The position numbers were made by a program, and so were the translations under genes. 6,111 nucleotides of DNA. Origin: Deltaproteobacteria bacterium (lineage in GTDB: Bacteria > Desulfobacterota > Desulfarculia > Adiutricales > Adiutricaceae). The first letter of the stretch is position 1, and each line of letters starts with the position of its first letter. The stretch is from positions 1 to 6,111 of the forward strand of contig JAITJB010000112.1 in assembly GCA_031279155.1 (NCBI GenBank), in the 5' to 3' direction. Below the pieces are notes generated by a model. The model saw nothing but the letters and a program-made list of their open reading frames with translations. It was not told the origin of the DNA and made no database searches. Positions 1 to 5,410 of the stretch are shown piece by piece.

Positions 1-556
1 CCACTGAGCGCTGGTGGCCGTGCTTTCTGGCCACATTTAGGAGGACGGCGTGGAGCTTATCTTCCAAGTGGGTCTGGCTCATAGCTTCCAGTCTCTCAGT
101 TAATGATGTAATTCGGCCAGCCATGGTTTTAATGACCTTTAGCCCTATAGCCGGAAACTCTAAGATGAGTTCCTCGAAGGCTCTTCGGTCAAAACTGCAG
201 GTTATGACCTTGCTTTGACACCAGGCGCTGACGGGGTAGCCGTAATCTGAGGTTAGATCGTTTAAGAGATATTCCCCTAAGCAGTCGCCGGGCTTAAGTA
301 TATCTAGCATGATCTCAGCGCCGTTTTCGATGACGCGGCTAAGCTTGATCTGCCCGCTTTTAATCAGATAGATGCTATGGGCCGGGTCGCCTTGGTGGAA
401 GACGGCTTCCCCTACGCTAAAGGTCCGGCGGCGAGCCTTTTGGCTGACCTCGAAGAGTTCCTCGCGCTGTAAGCCGGAAAACAGCCAGAGATTGCCGACG
501 CAGAGTTCCGACCAATCCTGGCAGCCGTCGTTTAACTTTTCGCATGGGCATTTCAT
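1..556 (-). CDS. Crp/Fnr-family transcriptional regulator, FNR-like with N-terminal cysteines (C-terminus off the window)
   Basis: This reading frame runs from an ATG at 556-554 to the left edge, giving 185 residues with the end missing. Residues about 40-130 form a cyclic-nucleotide-binding-type beta-roll (GEAVFHQGDPAHSIYLIKSG, then LKPGDCLGE). Residues about 135-172 look like the long dimerisation helix of this family. The helix-turn-helix domain would lie beyond the edge, so DNA specificity cannot be read. Cysteines at 3, 5, 12 and 19 precede the roll, and Cys120 falls where E. coli FNR has its internal cluster ligand Cys122. Cys12 and Cys19 align with FNR Cys20 and Cys29, while FNR Cys23 is replaced by Trp. 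From family knowledge this suggests an iron-sulfur-based oxygen or redox sensor, though metal binding is inferred. The gene follows the flavoprotein gene on the same strand after 56 bp and is probably cotranscribed with it. No strong Shine-Dalgarno is visible. An in-frame stop lies just upstream at 605-607; an in-frame TTG four codons before the ATG is an alternative start. Confidence 0.85.
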   Translation of the reverse strand, partial: MKCPCEKLNDGCQDWSELCVGNLWLFSGLQREELFEVSQKARRRTFSVGEAVFHQGDPAHSIYLIKSGQIKLSRVIENGAEIMLDILKPGDCLGEYLLNDLTSDYGYPVSAWCQSKVITCSFDRRAFEELILEFPAIGLKVIKTMAGRITSLTERLEAMSQTHLEDKLHAVLLNVARKHGHQRSV

Positions 557-584
557 GGGGAAATCCAAAGAGTTTAAGCTTTTT

Positions 585-605
585 GGGGGGCAAATTACGC
601 CCCCC
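585..605 (-). other. GC-only intergenic hairpin between flavoprotein and FNR-like genes
   Basis: GGGGGGC at 585-591 and GCCCCCC at 599-605 form a perfect seven-pair, all-G/C stem around a seven-base loop. It sits just after the flavoprotein stop codon and about 28 bp before the FNR-like start. In the direction of transcription the stem is followed by a run of A, not T, so it is not a standard intrinsic terminator. It may protect or process the mRNA between the two cistrons, or reduce expression of the second. Confidence 0.5.
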
Positions 606-612
606 TAATAGA

Positions 613-1017
613 TCAGGCGATCTTTTTACCGGCGTCCGGGCCAGGCGATAAGGAGTAGATCTCAGTGACCGCGATTTTGACTACGTACTTGAGGGCCCCC
701 ACATTGGGCAGGCCCTTTTTGACTTTTTCAGTCACGGAATCATAGATGGGTCCAGAGGTTAAAAGCTCGCTTTTGCCTTTGATCTGGTAGCCCTTTGGGC
801 CAGAGGGGTCGATTACGGCCACGGCCACGATGGGGTTTTCTTCTAAGGCCGTCCTGGTTTTCAGCGAGAAGATGTCTGCGAAGACCAGGGTTTGATCGTC
901 AATGCAAGACAAGGTCCCTTTGGGGGCGACGTTGGGTACGCCGTTTTTGTCGCAAGTAGCCACCCAGGCTACCTTACCGCGCAAAAAATCTTGGATTTCT
1001 TTGGGGATGACTGTCAT
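613..1017 (-). CDS. pyridoxamine 5'-phosphate oxidase family protein (putative FMN-binding flavoprotein)
   Basis: This is a complete 134-residue protein of the small split-barrel flavin-binding family (Putative_PNPOx type). Family features are visible in order: a short N-terminal helix, the strand motif AWVATCDKNGVPNVAPKG at about 17-34, LVFADIFSLKTRTALEENP at 44-62 (Lys53, Thr54 and Arg55 are where this family contacts flavin phosphate), and GPKGYQIKG at 73-81. Members usually dimerise and bind FMN or F420. True vitamin B6 oxidase activity is unlikely at this length and the physiological substrate is unknown. The ATG start is supported by AAGGAG at 1030-1025, seven bases upstream. The gene is the likely first cistron of an operon with the FNR-like regulator, so it may be part of a redox response, which is inference from position. 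Confidence 0.88.
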   Translation of the reverse strand: MTVIPKEIQDFLRGKVAWVATCDKNGVPNVAPKGTLSCIDDQTLVFADIFSLKTRTALEENPIVAVAVIDPSGPKGYQIKGKSELLTSGPIYDSVTEKVKKGLPNVGALKYVVKIAVTEIYSLSPGPDAGKKIA

Positions 1018-1029
1018 TTTAAAACTCCT

Positions 1030-1043
1030 TTGGAAGTTATCAA
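1030..1043 (-). promoter_or_regulatory. FNR-box-like element next to the flavoprotein ribosome binding site
   Basis: On the minus strand this reads TTGATAACTTCCAA, matching 8 of the 10 defined positions of the FNR consensus TTGAT-N4-ATCAA, with a perfect left half-site. It directly abuts the Shine-Dalgarno of the flavoprotein gene, so binding here would repress. Because an FNR-like regulator is encoded downstream in the same unit, autoregulation is conceivable. Eight matches can occur by chance and the regulator's own specificity is not visible, so this is tentative. Confidence 0.25.
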
Positions 1044-1056
1044 GGTTAATAGGCGG

Positions 1057-1078
1057 CCCCGCCGGTCAGATGGCGGGG
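1057..1078 (-). other. leader hairpin upstream of the flavoprotein gene
   Basis: CCCCGCC at 1057-1063 and GGCGGGG at 1072-1078 form a perfect seven-pair G/C stem with an eight-base loop. G-T pairs could extend it slightly at both ends. It lies about 40 bp before the flavoprotein start and has no T-run after it, so it is more likely a 5' leader structure than a terminator. No known riboswitch is recognised. Confidence 0.5.
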
Positions 1079-1086
1079 TTAGGGAC

Positions 1087-1130
1087 CCATAATCTTATGG
1101 CTAGGTTTTTGGGGTTAGCCTTGGCCATAA
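1087..1130. repeat. CCATAA/TTATGG inverted repeats, candidate operator
   Basis: CCATAA at 1087-1092 and TTATGG at 1095-1100 make a perfect 14-bp palindrome with a TC centre. A third copy, CCATAA, lies at 1125-1130, and the pair GGCTA (1099-1103) and TAGCC (1116-1120) is nested between them. The cluster lies 70-113 bp upstream of the flavoprotein start, where an operator would be expected. No cognate regulator can be named. Confidence 0.4.
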
Positions 1131-1202
1131 ATTGCCCTTGGTGTTTACTTAGCCTAGCACCTCTAATAAAAAAAACATGTAACTTCCGATACAATGCCAA
1201 AT

Positions 1203-1223
1203 AAAAAAACGCCAAAATTTAGC
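1203..1223 (-). terminator. weak intrinsic terminator after the DUF1992 gene
   Basis: Immediately after the DUF1992 stop codon the minus strand reads GCTAAATTTTGGC (1223-1211), then G and seven T. The stem has five pairs, one of them G-U, around a three-base loop. Position and T-run fit a terminator, but the stem is weak, so leakage into the next operon is possible. Confidence 0.45.
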
Positions 1224-1673
1224 CTAAGTTGAGCCGCCTATTTTGCTAAGTATTTTAGCTAAATAGGGCGAATCAATAATATTATCATGACTATCTAGGC
1301 TATCTAGGCTATCTGGGCTATTTATGGCCAATGGATCGGTTTTAAGCTTGGCCTTAGCGCCTCCAGTTTTTTTCTTGTTTTTATCTAATTTTAACTGAAG
1401 ACTAGTTATGGCCCGGTTGATGCGCCTCTCCTCCGGAGCCCCTTGCCAGGGGTCATTGATAAAGACGGAGTCATCTTTGGCGCTAATATCTCTGTAGCCA
1501 GAATTTTGCATAATCCTCATAGCTAGCCTTATATCTGGCGGTAGATTGGCCAGCTCATCGTCTTTTAGGGGTTTATGGGCGCCTGAGAGGTTATCAAACT
1601 GGCCATCTTCGATGGCTTCTTTGATTTTCCTCTCGGCAATAAGTGCGATGATATCTATGTTTTCGTCTTCCAC
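1224..1673 (-). CDS. DnaJ-family-domain (DUF1992 / DnaJC28 conserved domain) protein
   Basis: This is a complete 149-residue protein. Residues about 7-60 match the DUF1992 domain found in DnaJC28-like proteins: ALIAERKIKEAIEDGQFDNL, then GAHKPLKDDE, and a conserved stretch ending in MQNSGYRDI. There is no J-domain (no HPD motif), so despite the family name it is not a classical DnaJ co-chaperone; its molecular function is unknown. The C-terminal 50 residues are lysine- and serine-rich and low in complexity, with an aspartate-serine tract at 119-130 encoded by a 9-bp tandem DNA repeat. The start is a GTG, the only usable start in the frame, with only a weak purine-rich AAAGAAAG upstream. The homologous domain begins a few residues later, which supports this start. 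The gene is transcribed alone, away from obgE. Confidence 0.85.
   Translation of the reverse strand: MEDENIDIIALIAERKIKEAIEDGQFDNLSGAHKPLKDDELANLPPDIRLAMRIMQNSGYRDISAKDDSVFINDPWQGAPEERRINRAITSLQLKLDKNKKKTGGAKAKLKTDPLAINSPDSLDSLDSHDNIIDSPYLAKILSKIGGST
1291..1317. repeat. three tandem copies of a 9-bp unit inside the DUF1992 gene
   Basis: CTATCTAGG occurs at 1291-1299 and 1300-1308, followed by the variant CTATCTGGG at 1309-1317, and a decayed fourth copy may start at 1318. The unit is exactly three codons, so it encodes a repeating Asp-Ser-Leu/Pro tract and copy-number changes would keep the frame. Confidence 0.8.
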
Positions 1674-1771
1674 TTGCTTAACTTTCTTTAGGCGCTCTAC
1701 TTGTTCAACTTACTCTACTGAGGGCCTCCAGTTATTTGAGGGGAACCGCTGGCCCCAAAAGGGCTAAATCT

Positions 1772-1801
1772 ATTGTACCAGACCTTTGGGGGCTTACCCA
1801 A
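1772..1801 (-). promoter_or_regulatory. candidate promoter for the DUF1992 gene (extended -10)
   Basis: On the minus strand TGG-TACAAT places an extended -10 motif at 1780-1772, with TACAAT matching 5 of 6 consensus bases. A weak -35 (TTGGGT, 1801-1796) lies 18 bp upstream. Transcription would start near 1765 and leave a leader of about 90 bases before the GTG. Confidence 0.45.
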
Positions 1802-1878
1802 AAATTTGTCAATAGCTAGGCCAGACCAAACAAGCCAAAGGCAAAGTCAAAAGAGAGTCCCCCCAAATCGGCGCCCTG

Positions 1879-1905
1879 TTAAGCTAAGTCAAGGCGTGGT
1901 AAAAT
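1879..1905 (+). promoter_or_regulatory. candidate promoter for the obgE operon (extended -10)
   Basis: TGG-TAAAAT at 1897-1905 is an extended -10 with 5 of 6 consensus bases in TAAAAT. The -35 region is poor, with only TTAAGC-like sequence near 1879, as is common for extended -10 promoters. A start near 1912 gives a leader of about 90 bases ahead of obgE. Confidence 0.4.
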
Positions 1906-1925
1906 CAATTGGTTTAGTTTCATAA

Positions 1926-1964
1926 ACCGCCTAATTTTGCTTTCTTTTAGGTTTCTCAGGCGGT
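1926..1964 (+). other. obgE leader hairpin
   Basis: ACCGCCT at 1926-1932 and AGGCGGT at 1958-1964 form a perfect seven-pair stem with a 25-base, T-rich loop. An alternative CCTAA/TTAGG pairing (1930-1934 with 1947-1951) would compete with it. It lies just downstream of the predicted start of transcription and about 40 bases before the obgE start, so it could be a leader structure or an operator. No known RNA family is recognised. Confidence 0.4.
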
Positions 1965-2002
1965 ACTTAAGCGATATAAGCTTTGGCTAAAAAGGAAAAG
2001 TT

Positions 2003-3013
2003 TTGAGATTTGTTGACTCTGCTAAAATCCGGGTGGCCTCAGGCCACGGCGGCGCCGGCTGCGTAAGCTTTAGGCGGGAAAAATATATCCCTCGGGGCGG
2101 ACCGGACGGCGGCGACGGCGGTCGCGGCGGTGACGTGATCATCGAGGCGGTCAGCCAAAAAGAAACACTTTTGCGCTTTCATTTTAATCAGCACTTCAAG
2201 GCCGGAAACGGTCGCCCTGGTCAGGGCCGGTGTAAGACCGGGGCCGATGGGGAGACTGTAAGGCTCGGGGTGCCGCCGGGGACCATGGTCTTTGATTTTG
2301 ACTCTGGTGAAAAATTAGCCGATCTAGCCGATATCGGCCAGGTCTATGTCGCCGCTAGCGGCGGTCGGGGCGGGCAGGGTAACGCCCGTTTTGCCACCAG
2401 CACTAACCGCGCTCCTCGCTACGCTCAGCCTGGCGAAGATGGTAGGGAGCTAACCCTAAATTTAGAATTAAACCTCTTAGCTGACGCCGGCCTAGTGGGC
2501 TACCCTAACGTCGGTAAATCTTCTCTCATCTCTAAGCTTTCGGCGGCTAGGCCTAAAATCGCTGACTACCCCTTTACCACTTTGGTCCCCAACTTAGGCG
2601 TGGTGGCGGCTGGCGATGACCACTCCTTTGTCATAGCCGATCTGCCCGGGCTAATCGATGGGGCGTCGGAGGGCGCGGGGTTAGGCTTTAGGTTTTTAAA
2701 GCACCTGAGCCGCTGTAAGGTTCTCGTCCACCTGCTCGATCCCCTTAGGTTCAATGAGAGCGACCCCATAGCCGATTTTAAGGCCATCGAAAGCGAGCTC
2801 ATAGCTTACGACCCACTTTTAGCCGGTAAACCAAAACTTCTGGCCGTAAGTAAGATGGATCTGCCCGAAGGCCCGCCTGCTTTAGCCGCTATCCGCAAGG
2901 CCCTACCTGAGACCAAGGTTTTAGCCTTCTCCTCATTTACCTCCGTAGGTTTAGAGGAGCTGCGCTGGGCCGTCTGGGAGGTAGTTTCGGCCCCTGGCTT
3001 GGGCGAAACGTGA
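2003..3013 (+). CDS. obgE: GTPase ObgE/CgtA, short form without OCT domain
   Basis: This is a complete 336-residue Obg GTPase, which in bacteria binds the 50S ribosomal subunit and links late ribosome assembly to guanine nucleotide levels. The glycine-rich Obg fold spans about 1-158 (FVDSAKIRVASGHGGAG, GGPDGGDGGRGGD, GGRGGQGNARF). The G domain follows: G1 GYPNVGKSS at 166-174, switch I DYPFTTLVPNLG at 188-199, and G3 DLPGL at 213-217. G4 reads SKMD at 283-286 where NKxD is usual, and the G5 region is FSSFTSVGL rather than the usual SA motif. The protein ends after the G domain, without the C-terminal OCT domain of longer Obg proteins. The start is TTG at 2003, supported by AAAGGA six bases upstream and by the family-typical MRFVD N-terminus. 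The stop overlaps the next start by four bases, so the downstream gene is likely translationally coupled. Confidence 0.97.
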   Translation: MRFVDSAKIRVASGHGGAGCVSFRREKYIPRGGPDGGDGGRGGDVIIEAVSQKETLLRFHFNQHFKAGNGRPGQGRCKTGADGETVRLGVPPGTMVFDFDSGEKLADLADIGQVYVAASGGRGGQGNARFATSTNRAPRYAQPGEDGRELTLNLELNLLADAGLVGYPNVGKSSLISKLSAARPKIADYPFTTLVPNLGVVAAGDDHSFVIADLPGLIDGASEGAGLGFRFLKHLSRCKVLVHLLDPLRFNESDPIADFKAIESELIAYDPLLAGKPKLLAVSKMDLPEGPPALAAIRKALPETKVLAFSSFTSVGLEELRWAVWEVVSAPGLGET

Positions 3014-4155
3014 TCTTTAGCCAAAAAAGCTATTTTATTGGTTGGTATTGCGTCATCGTGGCCCTGGTCCTAACCTTGATGGGGACGTGGATCTTTTTTC
3101 TGGTCCTACCCTTTAGATCTGGTTGGATTTTAGGCTACCTTATCTCGATCTTTTTGATAGCCATACTAGCCATGCAAAATATGGCTAGCCGCTCTAGAGG
3201 CTATAAGGCCACTGAAAAACCTCGAGGTAATAGGGCTTTAAAATATTTTGGCATTCTTGTCATAGTTCTTGATTTTATCTATCTTGTTTCTAACCATCCC
3301 GCCGGGTTGAGGGCCGGTGGATTTATTCCAGACGTTTATTTCGTTTATTGGAGCCCTTTTTTAATCGCCTTTTACTACGCGTCTAGATTATCCGGCCAGG
3401 CCAAAAATTGCTTTAAGGCCGCGCTCCTCCCAGTTTTGTTGGTGGCATTCCATATTAGTTTAACTATCTTAGGCCACAATCTTCATTCGGCTCGGAGTCA
3501 GATAGCGGTCATGCTTTTGTGGGTGCTCATTTTTAATCGCGGCGCCTGGCCTAGGATACTAACCATCGCCCTGGCCGCCTTATATTTTCCTATGGAAAAA
3601 CTGATTGTCTCAAGCCCATTTTTTGATATTTTTGATCGCTTAAATTTCTTAACGGCCATATCCCAATTAACCGTAGTCTTAGATCAGACCATTAAACAAG
3701 CGGCCTTCCGTTCAGCTGGCCTTTGGGGCTTTAGCGCCTCAGAGGTCTCGCGGCTAGATCTAGTCTATCCGCAACTTATGAGCATCAACGGCTTAACTTA
3801 TCTGACGGCTATGTGGGGCCGGGTGGGTTTATTAGTTTACGGCGCCTTGGTCTTAACGCTCCTTTTGGCTATCGGCTGGCTGATAGTTAAAGACAACTCT
3901 GAGCGCCGGGCCATGGTGGTTCTCCCGGCCTGGCTACTTATCACTGCGGATCAGTACTTTGGCCTAATTTTCTATATGGCCTGGCAGGGCTACGGCCTAA
4001 CTAATCCGCCGGCCTTTGTCGGGGGATTTGATATTACGCTCCAGATTTTTATTTTAGCTTTTATCGCTTTCAGAAGGGTAGGGGAGGGTCAAAGCCAAAA
4101 TCTAAAGAAGAAGGCCGAGCTTAAGCTTGATAAGGCCCTGGCGGAGGATTTTTGA
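3010..4155 (+). CDS. polytopic membrane protein, divergent SEDS (FtsW/RodA/SpoVE)-like, probably lacking the catalytic aspartate
   Basis: This 381-residue protein has about ten hydrophobic segments: roughly 10-32, 38-56, 79-95, 108-125, 135-154, 163-175, 181-199, 264-291, 300-324 and 340-354. A large loop lies between segments 7 and 8, the layout of SEDS peptidoglycan polymerases. Loop residues resemble FtsW: DRLNFL at 209-214, then a Q-x3-QAAFRSAGLWG stretch ending at 240, and V-x2-L-x4-P at 246-254. The last two segments recall the SEDS C-terminus, with GLTNPPAFVGGF at 329-340 where FtsW has a proline/serine/GG motif. No Asp or Glu occurs between residues 250 and 295, where the essential aspartate and the following acidic pair would be. 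If the homology is right, this is a pseudoenzyme or has another role. The GTG start overlaps the obgE stop as GTGA, with no strong Shine-Dalgarno. A lysine-rich cytoplasmic tail ends the protein. An unrelated polymerase-like transporter remains possible. Confidence 0.6.
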   Translation: MIFSQKSYFIGWYCVIVALVLTLMGTWIFFLVLPFRSGWILGYLISIFLIAILAMQNMASRSRGYKATEKPRGNRALKYFGILVIVLDFIYLVSNHPAGLRAGGFIPDVYFVYWSPFLIAFYYASRLSGQAKNCFKAALLPVLLVAFHISLTILGHNLHSARSQIAVMLLWVLIFNRGAWPRILTIALAALYFPMEKLIVSSPFFDIFDRLNFLTAISQLTVVLDQTIKQAAFRSAGLWGFSASEVSRLDLVYPQLMSINGLTYLTAMWGRVGLLVYGALVLTLLLAIGWLIVKDNSERRAMVVLPAWLLITADQYFGLIFYMAWQGYGLTNPPAFVGGFDITLQIFILAFIAFRRVGEGQSQNLKKKAELKLDKALAEDF

Positions 4156-4727
4156 GGCCAAGACGCATCATAGTGGGCTGCTCTATTTTTGAGTCGGAAC
4201 TTACCGCCACTTTAGCCGGTCAAGAGCAATACGACATCGATTTTTTCTGGCTTAAGGCCGGCTACCATGCCCGGGTCGATCTCTTAAATACCAGATTAAA
4301 GGAAGCTTTAAGCCAGTTTTCGGCTGCGGATATACCCTTGGTCCGGGTTTTTTTTGGTCAAAATTGCTTAGTTGATATAGCCGATGTAACGCGTGGATTT
4401 AAGCTTCTCCCCGAGGCTAACTGCTTAACATCTATGCTGGGCGCTAAGCGCTTAAGGGATCTTGAGTGCGGGCCATCGATGGTGGTTACGACCTCTTGGG
4501 TTAGAAAGATATACTTTTCTAAAGATCCCGAGTTTCAAATCTGGGATAACACTGATTTTCGGATAAATTTCGGGCGCTATGAAAAAATAATCATTCTCGA
4601 TACGGGACTAGAACCTCTCGCAGACGAGGAGGTCTTAGAGCTCTACGATCTTACCGAGACCGTGGTGGAGTTTGAGAAGAGCGACTTAGACTACTTTAAA
4701 AACCTGGTGTGGGATTTTTTAGCTTAA
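4152..4727 (+). CDS. DUF1638 domain-containing protein
   Basis: This 191-residue soluble protein matches the DUF1638 pattern: an N-terminal strand RRIIVGCSIFESEL at 4-17, a histidine in KAGYHAR (His39), a glycine-cysteine turn VFFGQNCLVD (Cys72), NCLTSMLG (Cys91), a hydrophobic VVTTSWVRKIYF segment at 111-122, and a late strand YEKIIILDTG. Cysteines at 10, 72, 91 and 106 could hold a metal or cofactor. DUF1638 genes often sit beside corrinoid-dependent methyltransferase genes, but none is visible here and the biochemical role is unproven. The TTG start overlaps the upstream stop as TTGA, with GGAGGA at 4143-4148 only three bases before it. A GTG a few codons downstream is an alternative. It is the third gene of the obgE operon, and no convincing terminator follows it. 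Confidence 0.72.
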   Translation: MRPRRIIVGCSIFESELTATLAGQEQYDIDFFWLKAGYHARVDLLNTRLKEALSQFSAADIPLVRVFFGQNCLVDIADVTRGFKLLPEANCLTSMLGAKRLRDLECGPSMVVTTSWVRKIYFSKDPEFQIWDNTDFRINFGRYEKIIILDTGLEPLADEEVLELYDLTETVVEFEKSDLDYFKNLVWDFLA

Positions 4728-4740
4728 AAAAGCTTAAAAC
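4721..4740 (+). repeat. 10-bp tandem duplication at the DUF1638 stop codon
   Basis: AGCTTAAAAA at 4721-4730 is followed directly by AGCTTAAAAC at 4731-4740, and the first copy contains the TAA stop. AGCTT/AAGCT can pair as a five-base stem, but no T-run follows on the plus strand, so I do not call a terminator. Confidence 0.5.
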
Positions 4741-4808
4741 CCGGCTCGGTACTCTTTCAGTAGCCACTAGACGCTAAATAAAATTAAGCCTAAAAAAGGA
4801 GAACACTC

Positions 4809-5399
4809 ATGACTAAGCCTTTGGACGCCGCAAGTTTAGATCAGCTCTTTCTGACGGCTAGAACCTATAACAAATACACCGAGCAAATTGTTTCCGATAA
4901 GGTTATCGGCGAGCTCTACGATCTGCTCAAATGGGGACCGACAGCCGTTAACTGCCAGAGCGGTCGTTATGTCTTTGTCCGTTCACCGGAAGCTAAAAAA
5001 AGGCTGGTCCCTTGCCTGGCCCCGGGCAATGTGGCCAAGGTGGAGAAGGCGCCGGTTACCGTTATCGTGGCAAGCGATCCGGCCTTTTATGAAAACCTAC
5101 CCACTCAGTGGACGGCCTATGACGCCCGCCAGAGCTTTGTAGACGATCCGGCTATGGCGGAGGCGGCCACTTTCCGCAATAGTTCGTTGCAGGGAGCTTA
5201 TCTCATCTTAGCCGCCCGAAGTTTAGGGCTGGACTGCGGTCCGATGAGCGGCTTTGATAATGATAAGGTCGATAAAGAGTTTTTCGCCGATTCTGGCTAT
5301 AAATCCAACTTTCTGATTAACCTTGGTTACGGTCAGCCAGGCGGCTTTTACCCCCGGGGACCGAGGCTCAGCTTCGATCAGGTGGCCAAAATCCTGTGA
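4809..5399 (+). CDS. nitroreductase family protein, RutE-like (malonic semialdehyde reductase family)
   Basis: This is a complete 196-residue FMN-dependent nitroreductase-fold protein, the same length as E. coli RutE and alike across its whole length. Shared motifs in order are SLDQLFLTARTYNKY at 9-23, LLKWGPTAVNCQSGRYVFVR at 39-58, APVTVIVASDPAFYENLP at 81-98, FRNSSLQGAYLILAARSLG at 122-140, GPMSGFD at 144-150 and LINLGYG at 169-175. RutE reduces malonic semialdehyde to 3-hydroxypropionate in pyrimidine catabolism. No other rut gene is visible here, so the true substrate could be another aldehyde, enone or nitro compound. The ATG has a good AAGGAG site seven bases upstream. An 81-bp gap separates it from the DUF1638 gene, with only a weak TAAAAT at 4779-4784 as a possible -10, so it may have its own promoter or be read through from the obgE operon. 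A strong terminator follows. Confidence 0.92.
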   Translation: MTKPLDAASLDQLFLTARTYNKYTEQIVSDKVIGELYDLLKWGPTAVNCQSGRYVFVRSPEAKKRLVPCLAPGNVAKVEKAPVTVIVASDPAFYENLPTQWTAYDARQSFVDDPAMAEAATFRNSSLQGAYLILAARSLGLDCGPMSGFDNDKVDKEFFADSGYKSNFLINLGYGQPGGFYPRGPRLSFDQVAKIL

Positions 5400-5410
5400 G
5401 GCCATAAGTT

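Larger units (their letters stand above)
1674..2002. other. divergent intergenic region between the DUF1992 gene and obgE
   Basis: This 329-bp stretch holds no credible gene on either strand. It contains one candidate extended -10 promoter for each flanking gene, a small GGGC/GCCC hairpin near 1752-1764 within the DUF1992 leader, a larger hairpin in the obgE leader, and the obgE ribosome binding site. The ribosomal protein genes rplU and rpmA, which often precede obgE, are absent. Confidence 0.7.

Noticed and set aside
372..608. Plus-strand open frame of 78 codons
   Set aside because: It lies opposite the FNR-like regulator gene, has no family features and an arginine/serine/tryptophan-rich composition typical of an antisense frame.
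892..1204. Two overlapping plus-strand frames near the flavoprotein gene
   Set aside because: They start antisense to the conserved flavoprotein, run into its regulatory region and show no recognisable protein features.
1546..1767. Plus-strand frame of 73 codons
   Set aside because: It is antisense to the conserved start of the DUF1992 domain and very serine/threonine-rich without motifs.
1806..1811. TTGTCA as a plus-strand -35 box for obgE
   Set aside because: The sequence 16-18 bp downstream (near 1829) does not resemble a -10 element.
2566..3024. Two minus-strand frames within obgE
   Set aside because: They are shadows of a full-length, well-conserved GTPase gene.
4715..4740. Terminator between the DUF1638 and nitroreductase genes
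   Set aside because: The only possible stems are A/T-rich or five pairs long and no T-run follows on the plus strand.
4888..5142. Plus-strand frame inside the nitroreductase gene
   Set aside because: It is an alternative frame of a clearly conserved enzyme.
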